Origin: Phycisphaerae bacterium
GTDB lineage: Bacteria > Planctomycetota > Phycisphaerae > UBA1845 > PWPN01
Length of the DNA: 64,000 nt
Reading direction: 5' to 3'
Assembly: GCA_018003015.1 (NCBI GenBank)
Contig: JAGNEZ010000001.1
Location: 140,808 to 204,807, forward strand
Part shown: in pieces, positions 18,189-27,750 of the stretch
Layout: the number at the start of each line of letters is the position of its first letter
Numbering within the stretch: position 1 is the stretch's first letter
Program-made: the position numbers and the translations under genes
Notes under the pieces: model-generated
Told to the model about the DNA's origin: nothing
The model's database searches: none
What the model saw: the letters and a program-made list of their open reading frames with translations, nothing else

Positions 18189-20063
18189 ATGTGGTTTTCG
18201 CTATTCGCTGTGGTCCTGATCCTGACGATCACTTTCTTCCAGGGGCTGCAGGGCCTGTTCAGCGCCGTGATCTCCTGCTTCCTCACCATCATGGCCGTGG
18301 CCCTGGCGTTCGGGCTCTACGAGGACATCTACTACGCTTTTCTCCTGGAGCGCCAACCGGATCACGGGCGGGCCTTTGCCCTGATGGCGGTATTCATCTT
18401 GTCGCTGCTGATCCTTCGAACCGTGTTCGACATGCTGATCACCGGCAACATGCGCTTTCCGATCCTGGTGGACCGGATCGGAGGCGGCGTGGTGGGCCTC
18501 TTCACCGCGATGCTGATCGTCGGCACGCTGGCCGTCGGGCTGCAGATGCTGCCGTTCGGCACGACTTTCCTGGGCTTCAGCCGGTACCAGCCCGTCGACA
18601 AGAGTACCGGCCAGATCCTGGCCTCGACTTCTGACAAACCCGAGGAGGTTCGCAGCTACCCGACCAAGATCAACTGGAGCACGACCGAACTGCGACCACG
18701 AAGCATGTGGCTCAGTCCCGACGGACTCACGGTATCGGTGGCCTCGCACTTGTCGGGCAACGCCCTCCACGGCCGTACATCCATGGCCACCATCTACCCC
18801 AACCTGCTCCACAGCCTGTACGCCGCCCGATCGGGCTATTTCCGCGAGACCCGGCATGCGGTACCGGCCGGCGTGGTCCGGGTCGAGCGGTATGACAATC
18901 TGCCGCCCCGGTCTCTCTACCTCCGGGAGAGCCCCAAGGAGGGATCCAGATCGAACGAGACCCCGATCACGCTGAAGCTCAGCACCGAACAGCCGGCCCC
19001 CGGTCACAAGTGGGTCGTCGTTCGAGTGACGATCGATTCCGCCGCTCGAGACGAAGACAACGTGCATCGGTTCACCACCGAGCAGGTCCGGCTGGTGGGC
19101 GGTGACAAGGCGGACGGCCCGGCCAAGGAGTACTTCCTCGTCGGGGTCAACCTTCCGCATCTGCCGCGATGGGTCAGGTTGTACCGCGGGGAGCAAGTCA
19201 CCCGCGACAGCGATCAACTGAAGGTTGACTGGATCTTCGAGGTGCCGGACAACCCGGGCTTCCAGCCGCGCTTCGTGGAGTTCAAGCAGAACGCCCGGGC
19301 GGAGATTCCGGTCCAGGTCGTCGATCCGAAGAAGCCCAAGGCGGCACTGACCCCGCTGTCACCGGCCGTCAAGAAGACCGGACCGGAGGGTGATGACCAC
19401 AAGGAGGGGGTGGCGCCCGAAGGTGGGGCTGACACCGGGTCGGGAGGCGGATCGAACACCGCCCCACCGCCTCCGCCGGGAGGGGACCGCATCTCCGGCC
19501 TCGGAGCCGCCCGAAAGGAATCGACCTTCAGTGATCAGCTGCCTTTCGCGCTGGTCAACTACAACGGACAGGATCTCCAGTTGTCCAACGGAACCCTGAA
19601 CGGCGGGCGGGTCAGAGCGACGCTCAATCCCGATTGGACGCCCAAGGCAGGCAGCGAACCGTCCATCGAGAGGTTCCAGGTACCCGAAGGCAAGGTCATG
19701 CTCCAGCTCAGCGTGGAGAAGCTGCAGCCGCAGAGCTGGCTGGGGAGCATTTACGGCGGCATGATCGACAACATCGGTGACTTCTACATGATCGATGCCA
19801 AGGGTACCAACTACCGGCCGGCGGGAAGCTACGCCATGGCAGTGGTCGGCGGCCAGGCCCGATTCGAGCTGATCTACCTGGATGACGTCGCCCGAGACAT
19901 GGCTCGTCTGCCCAAGTTCGAAACCATCAAAGCATCCCACATGGTGGGCAACTACTCCGTCTACTACCTGTTTCATGTCCCCCCCGGGACCCAGCCGGCC
20001 AAGCTGCACACCGGGCGAACGAACGTTGACCTGAGCGCCCTCAATCTCGTCGCCCCAGGATGA
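18189..20063 (+). CDS. CvpA-like membrane protein with large C-terminal domain
   Basis: 624 residues. The first ~130 residues hold four hydrophobic spans resembling CvpA family proteins (FAVVLILTITFFQGLQGLFS, then FTAMLIVGTLAVGLQML). The remaining ~490 residues are hydrophilic and probably extracytoplasmic, with a P/G-rich linker (~400-440) between two beta-rich parts. No catalytic motif is visible. The gene starts six bases after the GspE-like gene and is surely cotranscribed with it, so the two are likely a membrane complex of unknown purpose. CvpA itself is linked to colicin V production and envelope homeostasis, but that is only a family association. Confidence 0.65.
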   Translation: MWFSLFAVVLILTITFFQGLQGLFSAVISCFLTIMAVALAFGLYEDIYYAFLLERQPDHGRAFALMAVFILSLLILRTVFDMLITGNMRFPILVDRIGGGVVGLFTAMLIVGTLAVGLQMLPFGTTFLGFSRYQPVDKSTGQILASTSDKPEEVRSYPTKINWSTTELRPRSMWLSPDGLTVSVASHLSGNALHGRTSMATIYPNLLHSLYAARSGYFRETRHAVPAGVVRVERYDNLPPRSLYLRESPKEGSRSNETPITLKLSTEQPAPGHKWVVVRVTIDSAARDEDNVHRFTTEQVRLVGGDKADGPAKEYFLVGVNLPHLPRWVRLYRGEQVTRDSDQLKVDWIFEVPDNPGFQPRFVEFKQNARAEIPVQVVDPKKPKAALTPLSPAVKKTGPEGDDHKEGVAPEGGADTGSGGGSNTAPPPPPGGDRISGLGAARKESTFSDQLPFALVNYNGQDLQLSNGTLNGGRVRATLNPDWTPKAGSEPSIERFQVPEGKVMLQLSVEKLQPQSWLGSIYGGMIDNIGDFYMIDAKGTNYRPAGSYAMAVVGGQARFELIYLDDVARDMARLPKFETIKASHMVGNYSVYYLFHVPPGTQPAKLHTGRTNVDLSALNLVAPG

Positions 20064-20552
20064 TGGCGTGCCCTGGGTAGAGTGGCCGGCCGAACAAGTC
20101 TGATTCCTCCTCTCCTGAGCGACCGGTCTGCAGCTTGGTCTGCCCTGCTTCGCTCTCTTCACTTGTGATGTTCGACCGCTCGCTGTTGCCTTTCTCCTCG
20201 CCCGGTCGTCCTGTGCGGTGGATCCCGAAGAGGCTGAACCGCTGTGGACGGAGGGGAACGCGAGCTTTGCCCCCACGGGCCCACTCCCTCCCGCACCGGA
20301 TGGGCGATTGTCCCAACGCGAGCGGCTCAGTTGCGTCGGCCGGGTGAGTCGGTGACCGCCGGTGGCCGAAGACGGTGACAGGCGGGTGCCTGGTTTCCGG
20401 AGGGAGAGCGCGGACGAGCCCGCCCGGGTGTCGGGCTGCGCGAGTCCCCCCGGGGGCGAGCACGATCTGGTCGCCCTGCGCCGCGAATCGACAACCTTGC
20501 TTCCAGGGGCTACATTCCACCGCGTGGTTTGTCTCTTCGGGAGGATCGCGCC
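20064..20552. other. Long intergenic region, no gene seen
   Basis: About 490 GC-rich bases between the CvpA-like gene and the glycoside hydrolase gene. Frames across it on both strands lack ribosome binding sites and recognisable protein features. No clear terminator, repeat or RNA gene was found. Confidence 0.35.
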
Positions 20553-23500
20553 ATGTTAGGACACGGGTGGTTGACTTCAACGGCCTTGGTCGGCCTGATG
20601 ATCGCCTGGGGGTGTGCAGCGGTGGCCGAGGAAGTGTCGCCGGCTTCGCTGGAGAGACAGTTCCGCGAGTTGCCGATGGAGGCCCGGCGATGGACCGGCC
20701 CGCTTTTCTGGTTGCACGGCGACGAGAGCAAGGAGCGGCTGGAGATGTACGTCGGCAAGGTCGCCGAGGGTGGGAACGGCTGCTTCACAGCGGAATCGCG
20801 CCCCCACGTCGGCTGGCTGGAGGAGAGCTGGTTCCGCGACCTGGCCATCTGCCTCGACGCGGCCAAGAAGAACCACCTCAAGATGTGGATCTTCGACGAG
20901 AAGTGGTGGCCCAGTGGCGAGGTCGGGGGGAAGGTTCCGGCGGAGCACGGCGGCAAACGGCTGGTAACCACGACCGCCGAGTTTGACGGTCCGGGCGTAT
21001 TCAAGACCGACGGCTGCGGGGGGCCGAATTTCATCGCCGCGGTGGCCGGAGAAGACGGCCCGGACGGCATTGAGGGTGCCAGCCTCATCGACCTGGCTTC
21101 CTCGATTCGCCAAGGCCAGTTGACCTGGGAAGCGCCGGCGGGACACTGGAAGATCATCAAGTTCATGTGGAAGAACCAGCCCGTGGGCGACCGCTATCTC
21201 ATCGACGGGGCCAGTCAGGCCAGCGTCGACTGGTACATCCGTACCGTGTATCAGCCACACTACGATCGCTTCAAGGGGGATTTCGGCAAGGACATCCTGG
21301 GCTTCTTCTACGACGAGCCGGAGATCAAGGCCGACTGGGGCACCGAAGTCCCGAAGGTCCTGGCGGAACGCGGGGTGGACTGGAAGAAGGCCCTGGTCGC
21401 TTTCAAGTTCAAGCTGGCCGGCGACGAACAGGCCGCGGCCAAGTACCAGTACATGGACGCCTTCGCCGAAGCCTGGGGCCGGACCATGTACGGCGGCATT
21501 TCGCGTTGGTGTCGCGAACACGGCGTGCTGTCGATCGGCCACTTCCTCGAGCATGGAGGCACCTATGCCCACTTCGACCTCTGCGCCGGGGACATGTTCA
21601 AGCTCCAGAAGTACAGCGACATGGGCGGCATCGACCTGGTCTTCTCACAGCTCAAGCCCGGCCAGCGGGCGGCGTACGACGCACCGTGCTGGCAGGTCCC
21701 CAAGATTGGCAGCTCGCTCACCCATGTCTACGGCAAGCCCGACGACGTGACCATGGTGGAGATCTTCGGAGCCCGTGGCCAGGATCTGAGTTACCCGGAG
21801 ATGAAATGGTGGACCGACCATGTCCAGGTGTCGGGCGTCAACTTCCTCATCCCGCACTCGTTCAACCCGCGTGCGCCGCGCGACACCGACTGCCCGCCCT
21901 ACTTCTACAACGGCGGCTTCGAACCCCGCTGGCCGCTGTATCGCGTATTTGCCGACTACACCAGCCGGCTGACCCTGATGCTCACAGGTGGGCGACACGT
22001 TTGCCCGGTGGCCCTGCTCTATGTCGGCCAGAGCGCCCATGTCGGCAAGTGCATTCTGCCCGACCAGATGAGCGAGACCCTGCAGGACGCCCTTTTCGAC
22101 TGCGATTGGATGCCCTACGAGGTGTTCGAAGGCTCGACGGAACTGATCGGCAAGACCATCCAGATGGGCCAGGAGTCGTTCCGAGTGTTAGTCGTGCCGC
22201 CGGTCGAGGTGATCCCATACGCCACGCTCGCGAAGGCGAAGGACTTCTTCGATCGCGGCGGTGTGATCGTGGGTTATGGTTTTCTGCCCAGCAAGTCGGC
22301 CACGCTGGGTAAGACGGCGGCGGATATCGCCCGGCTGCGCGAAGCCGTTTGGGGCGATGCCCAGCCCGGGCTGGCGGTCTGCAAGACGAGCGCCGCCGGA
22401 GGCCGCAGCTACCTGCTACCCGGGAAGCCGACCCCGGAGCAGTTGCAGAAGGTGCTGGCCGAGGACGCGGGCGTTCATCCAACGCTCGAAGTGGTCGAGG
22501 GCACGACCGATCACTGGCTGCACGTGCTGCACCGGGTCAAGGCGGACTGCGACCTGTTCTTCATCACCAACCAGAATCACCTCGGCGATGCCCGGCGGTT
22601 CAAGTTCCGCATCACCGCGGACGGCGAACCGGAATGCTGGGACGCGATGCGCAACGAGATCACCCGTGTGTCCCATATTCGTCAGGGCAAGCAGGTCGAA
22701 CTCGATCTGACGCTCGAACCGTCGGAAAGCGTGCTGCTGGTTTTCCAGCCGAAGAAGCGCCCTCTACCGATGCGACTGGAACCGGACGCTGCGAAGCCCA
22801 CGACGTCGATCACCCTGGTTCGCGATGCGACCCCGCCAGGACTCGCCCCGAAACTGGATGCCGCGTCGGATCCGGCCGCGGGCCTGGAGGGCTGCTCCTG
22901 GGTCTGGTATCCCGAGGGCGACCCGGTGGCCAACGCCCCGGCGGGCCAGTGCTTCTTCCGCAGACAGATCAACCTGCCCGAGGGCCGGAGCATCAAGGCG
23001 GCCGTATTCCATGCGACGGCCGACAACGGCTTCACCCTGTACCTGAACGGCAAGGATGCCGGCCGTGGTGACGACAGCGGCGACGGCTGGCGGAACCCCG
23101 TGCGACTTGACGTCAAGCCCCTGTTGCGTGCCGGGGCGAACGTACTGGCGATTGCCGCGGCAAATGCCCAGGCGACCATGGGTGCCAACCCCGCAGGTCT
23201 CATCGGCCGGCTGTCGATCACGTTCGAGGATGGCGGGCCTCTGGATGTGAAAGTCGATGCGAGCTGGAAGACGTCGCGCGAAACAGGTGGCAACTGGCTG
23301 GGGCGAGGATTTGACGATGCCTCCTGGAAGACGGCCATGGAGATCGCGCGGTTCGGCGATGCCCCTTGGGGGCGGCTGAACTCCAAGCTCACGCTCAGTC
23401 CGGTCAAGGCGGATCCGTTCGTCGGCCACTGCGAGATCGCGGCGACTGCGGATCTGGCTCAGTCGCGGGTCTGGCTGGAGATGGACTCGCTAGCCCCGGA

Positions 23501-23660
23501 GGAGGCCGCTCGTGTCGTCGTCAACGATCAGGACGCTGGCGGCTTCATCGGCCGTCCGCTGCGGCTCGAGGTCACGGCGTATCTCCGGAGCGGTCGGAAC
23601 GTGGTGAAGATCGAGCCGTTCGCGCCGACCTCCGCCCGGCTGGTGTTGCGGCCTCGATAG
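20553..23660 (+). CDS. Exported glycoside hydrolase, GH106 (alpha-L-rhamnosidase)-like
   Basis: About 1035 residues from the ATG at 20553, which follows GGGAGG by eight bases. A signal peptide ends near AVAEE. The catalytic part begins with RWTGPLFWLHGDES and KMWIFDEKWWPSGEVGGK and continues with FFYDEPEI, a pattern seen in GH106-like proteins (TIM barrel with inserted domains). Residues ~780-900 form a galactose-binding-like beta-sandwich (FFRRQINLPEGRSIKAAVF, GFTLYLNGKDAG), which also occurs at the end of GH106 enzymes. Probably removes rhamnose or a related deoxysugar from plant or algal polysaccharide outside the cytoplasm. The family call is from pattern memory; other GH-A type families are possible. 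Confidence 0.6.
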   Translation: MLGHGWLTSTALVGLMIAWGCAAVAEEVSPASLERQFRELPMEARRWTGPLFWLHGDESKERLEMYVGKVAEGGNGCFTAESRPHVGWLEESWFRDLAICLDAAKKNHLKMWIFDEKWWPSGEVGGKVPAEHGGKRLVTTTAEFDGPGVFKTDGCGGPNFIAAVAGEDGPDGIEGASLIDLASSIRQGQLTWEAPAGHWKIIKFMWKNQPVGDRYLIDGASQASVDWYIRTVYQPHYDRFKGDFGKDILGFFYDEPEIKADWGTEVPKVLAERGVDWKKALVAFKFKLAGDEQAAAKYQYMDAFAEAWGRTMYGGISRWCREHGVLSIGHFLEHGGTYAHFDLCAGDMFKLQKYSDMGGIDLVFSQLKPGQRAAYDAPCWQVPKIGSSLTHVYGKPDDVTMVEIFGARGQDLSYPEMKWWTDHVQVSGVNFLIPHSFNPRAPRDTDCPPYFYNGGFEPRWPLYRVFADYTSRLTLMLTGGRHVCPVALLYVGQSAHVGKCILPDQMSETLQDALFDCDWMPYEVFEGSTELIGKTIQMGQESFRVLVVPPVEVIPYATLAKAKDFFDRGGVIVGYGFLPSKSATLGKTAADIARLREAVWGDAQPGLAVCKTSAAGGRSYLLPGKPTPEQLQKVLAEDAGVHPTLEVVEGTTDHWLHVLHRVKADCDLFFITNQNHLGDARRFKFRITADGEPECWDAMRNEITRVSHIRQGKQVELDLTLEPSESVLLVFQPKKRPLPMRLEPDAAKPTTSITLVRDATPPGLAPKLDAASDPAAGLEGCSWVWYPEGDPVANAPAGQCFFRRQINLPEGRSIKAAVFHATADNGFTLYLNGKDAGRGDDSGDGWRNPVRLDVKPLLRAGANVLAIAAANAQATMGANPAGLIGRLSITFEDGGPLDVKVDASWKTSRETGGNWLGRGFDDASWKTAMEIARFGDAPWGRLNSKLTLSPVKADPFVGHCEIAATADLAQSRVWLEMDSLAPEEAARVVVNDQDAGGFIGRPLRLEVTAYLRSGRNVVKIEPFAPTSARLVLRPR

Positions 23661-23805
23661 CAGGTCCACACGGGGCGGACCTGATCCGTCAAGCCGGTGA
23701 CGGCGGGAAGACCCGGCATTTGGCGGCGTCTTGCGATCTGCTGCGCCCCGAATGTAGAATCGCGGCCGGCAGAGGTCACGATCAGCGTTGCAGCGGTGAG
23801 GGTTC

Positions 23806-24411
23806 TTGTTGCACACCACGCAGACCGATCTTCTCCGGGCAGTCCGTGACACCCAGAACCGTGAGGCCTGGGGCCAGTTTTACCGCATTTACACGCCGAT
23901 GCTCTGCAACTTCGCCCGGCGGCTGGGACTGTCCGACGCGGACACGGACGATCTCAGCCAGGAAGTGCTCATGATCGCCCACCGTTCGCTGCGCGACAGT
24001 CTGTACGACCCCAAGCGCGGCTCGTTCCGCAAGTACCTGTACGGGATCGCCCACCGGCAGGCCCTGGCGACGTTTCGGGCCCGCGGGCGGCGGACGCGGG
24101 TTCAGTCGGTCACTCCGGAGAGCGGCGTCAACCTGCTCGACCAGCTGGAGGACCATCGCAGCGAGGAGACGGTCCGTGAGATCTGGGACCAGGAATGGCG
24201 CTACGCCATGCTCGATGAGGCCCTCCGTCACGTCCGCTCGGAGGTCGGCGAGAAGCCGTACCAGTCTTTCACTCTTTTTGCCATTGATCGCCGCCCGGTG
24301 CAGGAGGTCGCGAACCAGGTGGGCATCGCGGTGGCCAGCGTGTACGTCTACAAGAGCCGGGTCCTGGATGCCATCCGGCGATGGATCGCCCAGTTCGAGG
24401 ATCGCGATTGA
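23806..24411 (+). CDS. ECF-type RNA polymerase sigma factor
   Basis: About 200 residues with only the sigma-2 and sigma-4 regions. Region 2: FARRLGLSDADTDDLSQEVLMIAHRSLRD then GSFRKYLYGIAHRQALA. Region 4: RRPVQEVANQVGIAVASVYVYKSRVLDAIRRWI. It starts at TTG (23806 or 23809), preceded by GTGAGGG. No anti-sigma gene follows; the neighbour at 24442 is convergent. Planctomycetes carry many such sigma factors, often of unknown stimulus. Confidence 0.87.
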   Translation: MLHTTQTDLLRAVRDTQNREAWGQFYRIYTPMLCNFARRLGLSDADTDDLSQEVLMIAHRSLRDSLYDPKRGSFRKYLYGIAHRQALATFRARGRRTRVQSVTPESGVNLLDQLEDHRSEETVREIWDQEWRYAMLDEALRHVRSEVGEKPYQSFTLFAIDRRPVQEVANQVGIAVASVYVYKSRVLDAIRRWIAQFEDRD

Positions 24412-24441
24412 CTCTTCGGAATCCCGGCCGCATCGGTGCGG

Positions 24442-26322
24442 TCATCTTGCACAATTCGAGTCGACCAGTGCATTGGTTCCGCTGAAGCAGCGTTGCAGGA
24501 CGGCAAAGTCGTCGAGATCCACGTCTTGGTCGGCGTCGAGGTCGGCTGCTGCGCAGGTGTTGGATGGGGGGATGGCCATGCCGGTCAGGCAGGTTCTGAG
24601 GGCGGTCAAGTCGGTAGCGTCCACATCGGCGTCGTGGTCGAGGTCCGCACGGCAGGAGACGAGCGGTCCGGCGGCCAGCGGCGTATCGGTATTCGCGAAG
24701 TAGAGCCAAGTCGTGGGGGCCAGGCCGGACCAGGTGGTCAGCCAGACGCCGTCGCCGGACCAGGCGACCTGATTCGGGAGGCTGGCCGGCAGCGGTGGTG
24801 TTCCGGGCATGCTCCCATCGGGCCGCTGGGCGGGGTTGAGCACGTGATCGAGCAGCCATTGGGCGCCGGGCCCGCGGGCGCAGACATACTGGGCAGTGCC
24901 TTCGTACCAGACGGAGAACGGTCCCTGGCCGTCGAAGGCCTCGACGGTACGGGTGAAGTCCCAGGTCCGCAGGGCCTCTGTGGCAAAGCCGAGCGCGGCC
25001 AGGGCGTCCTGCTGTTGGCCGATCGCCACGTGGATCGGGCTACCCCAGTTCTGGCAATCGAGTGAGTTCCACCAGCCTCCGGTCCGGCCACCGATCCAGC
25101 GGCGCTGGGCGGGGTCCCAGACGCAGTTCAGGAGATAGGCGAGCATCTGGTCGGCCTCGGCGTGGTAAGCGGTGGCCTGGAATGCCCACCAGCTGTCGAT
25201 GTTGCCTTCCGTGACCCAGTGGATGGACATGCCGCGGCAGTCGTCCTGGAGCCGACCGACGAGGTAGGCGGCGCCGCGAAGGGCGGACCGGGCGTAAGCC
25301 AGGCTCGCGGTGTGCTGGGCGTAGCGGGCCAGGGCGTAGGTCATCCAGGCGATATCACCAACCCAGAACTCGGCGTCGAGGGTATCCATGGGAACGACCT
25401 GTTTCGTGGCCGCGTCGTAGCGGCGGTGCCAGGAACCGTCGGGAAGCTGCAGCGAAAGCAGGGTGGCGGCGAGTTGGGCGGCCTCCTGCGGATGGGTGTG
25501 CATCAGGACCATGAGGGCCAGGGCGTCGTCATAGAGATAGGCCCACGGGCCGAAATCACCCGCCCAGGAGGGGATCAGGCCGGTGGTTGCATTTCGGCGG
25601 CCGGCGATCCATCCGGCGGCGGCGGCGGCGACGTCCGGGCTGCCCGAGAATCGCTCGAAGCCGGCGGGAGTCGCCCGGACCTTGCTGTTGCAGGAGGTGA
25701 TCAGGTCAACGTCGAACGTGCCGGAATAGGTGGGTGGCTGTTGGGAGTAGTCGGTCGGGTCGCCGCGTGAGATAGCGACGAGGATTTCGCGAATGTCGGA
25801 CCAGTCGAGGACCCCGTCGCCGACAGTGGCGTCCTGGTCGTTGAACAGACGGTGATCGATGTAGAGGTGAACGTAGGCAGGGACGTGAGCCACGCGTGGG
25901 ACGTGGACAATGAACTCGTCATCAGCGTCCTTCAGTTTGATTTCCAGGCGGTGCTCGGAGGCAAGCGGCGTGCCGCGGTACCAGAGCCCAATGAAGTCAT
26001 CACTCGACAGATTGACTGCTTGGGGAAACCGACAGTTGGCGATCACCCAGTTGTCGCCGGAGAGGTCATAGTTGAGGCGGAGGCCGCTGTGATGCATGCC
26101 GTCCGTGGCCGTGAGGGTGATCGACGCGCCGGCGGGGTGGATCGTGCTCCACTGGGCGGGGCTTTCGCAATCCTGGATCGTCCTTGAGGACCAGAGTAAC
26201 CGGGGAAACCCGGCGGCCGGTTCAATCGTGGGCGTCCAGTTCAGCTCTGCGGCGACGATGGGCAGGAGCAGAGGAGACTGAACTACCGCCCAGGCCATGA
26301 GGATGGATCGACAGGAGCCCAT
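24442..26322 (-). CDS. Exported alpha-barrel protein with dockerin-like C-terminus
   Basis: About 626 residues. The ATG at 26322 is chosen because GGAGG lies five bases upstream. A signal peptide covers the first ~25 residues. Residues ~30-230 resemble a beta-sandwich carbohydrate-binding module (LSSDDFIGLWYRG, HRLEIKLKDADDEF). Residues ~240-540 have the aromatic-rich helical repeats of an (alpha/alpha)6 barrel (GDFGPWAYLYDDALAL, WVGDIAWMTYALARY, GNIDSWWAFQATAYH), as in many glycoside hydrolases. The last ~60 residues are two dockerin-like calcium repeats (DLDHDADVDATDLTAL and DLDADQDVDLDDFAVL). The tail is typical of planctomycete exported proteins and need not mean a cellulosome. Glycan substrate unknown. 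Confidence 0.72.
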   Translation of the reverse strand: MGSCRSILMAWAVVQSPLLLPIVAAELNWTPTIEPAAGFPRLLWSSRTIQDCESPAQWSTIHPAGASITLTATDGMHHSGLRLNYDLSGDNWVIANCRFPQAVNLSSDDFIGLWYRGTPLASEHRLEIKLKDADDEFIVHVPRVAHVPAYVHLYIDHRLFNDQDATVGDGVLDWSDIREILVAISRGDPTDYSQQPPTYSGTFDVDLITSCNSKVRATPAGFERFSGSPDVAAAAAGWIAGRRNATTGLIPSWAGDFGPWAYLYDDALALMVLMHTHPQEAAQLAATLLSLQLPDGSWHRRYDAATKQVVPMDTLDAEFWVGDIAWMTYALARYAQHTASLAYARSALRGAAYLVGRLQDDCRGMSIHWVTEGNIDSWWAFQATAYHAEADQMLAYLLNCVWDPAQRRWIGGRTGGWWNSLDCQNWGSPIHVAIGQQQDALAALGFATEALRTWDFTRTVEAFDGQGPFSVWYEGTAQYVCARGPGAQWLLDHVLNPAQRPDGSMPGTPPLPASLPNQVAWSGDGVWLTTWSGLAPTTWLYFANTDTPLAAGPLVSCRADLDHDADVDATDLTALRTCLTGMAIPPSNTCAAADLDADQDVDLDDFAVLQRCFSGTNALVDSNCAR

Positions 26323-26553
26323 TCGCACCTCCGCTTTCATTATACCGGATGGGCTCGTCCTGCCAGGGCCGCGCCATCTTGTCGTCCGGGACGCTCGCCC
26401 GTGGCAGGTTCACTGCTTCATGGCGAAGGTCCACGTCAGGGTGGCTCGATTGGATTGCCGGGCAGGCGAGATCATTGACCGCGTTTGGTTTTATCGGGAC
26501 GATAGGCCTTCGGTCGGCGGTTACGATGGGGGAGGAGCATCAGGGAGATACTC

Positions 26554-27717
26554 ATGGCGAGCAAGCGCGTTGAACACCCAGGCAAGTCCGGGGGCGGTGC
26601 GAACGGCGGGGAGTACAGCGGTTCTTTCGGTGGCTCGCGGACTCGATCTCGCGTCGATCCGGGGGGGGGGAACAGGGCGAGGCAGGCGAGCGACCCTCAG
26701 CCGTCGACCGAAAACCGGGGGAGACGCCGGAAACGAGCGGCTCTGGCCGGTCTGAATCTGGCCAGGCTCAAGCTGCATTCGGTCCATGACCGGCGGCATC
26801 TGGCCCAGGTGGCGGCCTTCGCGGGAACGCCCGAGGCGGGGGTTTCGTTCGCGGCGTGGATGGATTCGCTGCCGGCGTTTCTGGGGGTGAAGCGGCTCCG
26901 GGCGGCGGTGGCAGCGATCGTGGCTGCGCGTCGGGCAGAGCGGCCGGTGGCCATGGCCATGGGTGGACACGTGGTCAAGGTTGGCTGCGGGCCGGTGGTG
27001 ATCGACTTGTGTCGAAGGGAGATCGTGACCGCAGTCGTCTGCCACGGGGCGACGGCGATTCATGACGTCGAGATTGCCATGATTGGAGCCACCAGCGAAG
27101 ACGTCGGCGACACGATCCGTGACGGGCGTTTTGGCATGGTTCGAGAGACGGCCGAGTTCTTCGCCGCGGCGGCCAAGGTGGCCGAGCGATCGCGAATCGG
27201 CTACGGTCGGGCCATCGGGCAGCTCGTTCTCAAGCGCCGCCTGCCACACGCCTCACGCAGCATCCTCGCGGTGGCTGCCGAACTGGACCTACCCGCGACG
27301 GTACACGTGGCCATCGGCACCGATACCGTGCACATGCCGACCATGGCTGATGGAGCCCGGATCGGCCGGGCGAGCATGGCCGACTTTCGCCGGCTTTGTG
27401 GCGTGGTTCATGACATGGGGGCGGCCGGCAAGGGCGGCGTCTGCGGCGTCTGGTGCAACGTTGGATCCGCGGTCATCCTGCCGGAGGTGTTCCTCAAGAC
27501 CGTGGCCGTCGCCCGCAACCTCGGGGCCAGGCTCGATGACCTGACCACGGTCAATCTCGACATGCTCCGCCAGTACCGCACCGGGCAGAACGTAGTCGGG
27601 CGGCCGGTCAGCCCCGGCCATGGTCACGACATTGCCGGCCACCACGAGATCATGCTGCCGCTCCTGCGTCAGGCGGTTATTGAGGCCTGGAGTCGCCGGA
27701 CGATGCGGGAGCTGTAG
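26554..27717 (+). CDS. Conserved protein of unknown function, possibly deoxyhypusine-synthase-like
   Basis: 387 residues from the ATG at 26554, preceded by AGGGAG. The first ~60 residues are low-complexity (G, S, R, N). From ~65 a folded domain begins (LKLHSVHDRRHLAQVAAF), with recurring glycine-rich motifs: GHVVKVGCGPVVIDLC, CHGATAIHDVEIAM, HVAIGTDTVHMPTMADGA, NVGSAVILPEVFLK, LTTVNLDMLRQYR and GHHEIMLPLL. I recognise this as a conserved bacterial family that may share the NAD-binding fold of deoxyhypusine synthase, but I cannot name a function. A run of ten Gs (26661-26670) lies in the low-complexity N-terminus. Convergent with the next gene. Confidence 0.6.
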   Translation: MASKRVEHPGKSGGGANGGEYSGSFGGSRTRSRVDPGGGNRARQASDPQPSTENRGRRRKRAALAGLNLARLKLHSVHDRRHLAQVAAFAGTPEAGVSFAAWMDSLPAFLGVKRLRAAVAAIVAARRAERPVAMAMGGHVVKVGCGPVVIDLCRREIVTAVVCHGATAIHDVEIAMIGATSEDVGDTIRDGRFGMVRETAEFFAAAAKVAERSRIGYGRAIGQLVLKRRLPHASRSILAVAAELDLPATVHVAIGTDTVHMPTMADGARIGRASMADFRRLCGVVHDMGAAGKGGVCGVWCNVGSAVILPEVFLKTVAVARNLGARLDDLTTVNLDMLRQYRTGQNVVGRPVSPGHGHDIAGHHEIMLPLLRQAVIEAWSRRTMREL

Positions 27718-27750
27718 GCGGGCTGCGACGGAGGATGCGGAACTGAAGAA

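Noticed and set aside
20041-20580. A 179-residue minus-strand frame in the gap before the GH106-like gene.
   Set aside because: Composition is shadow-like and no motif or start signal is present.
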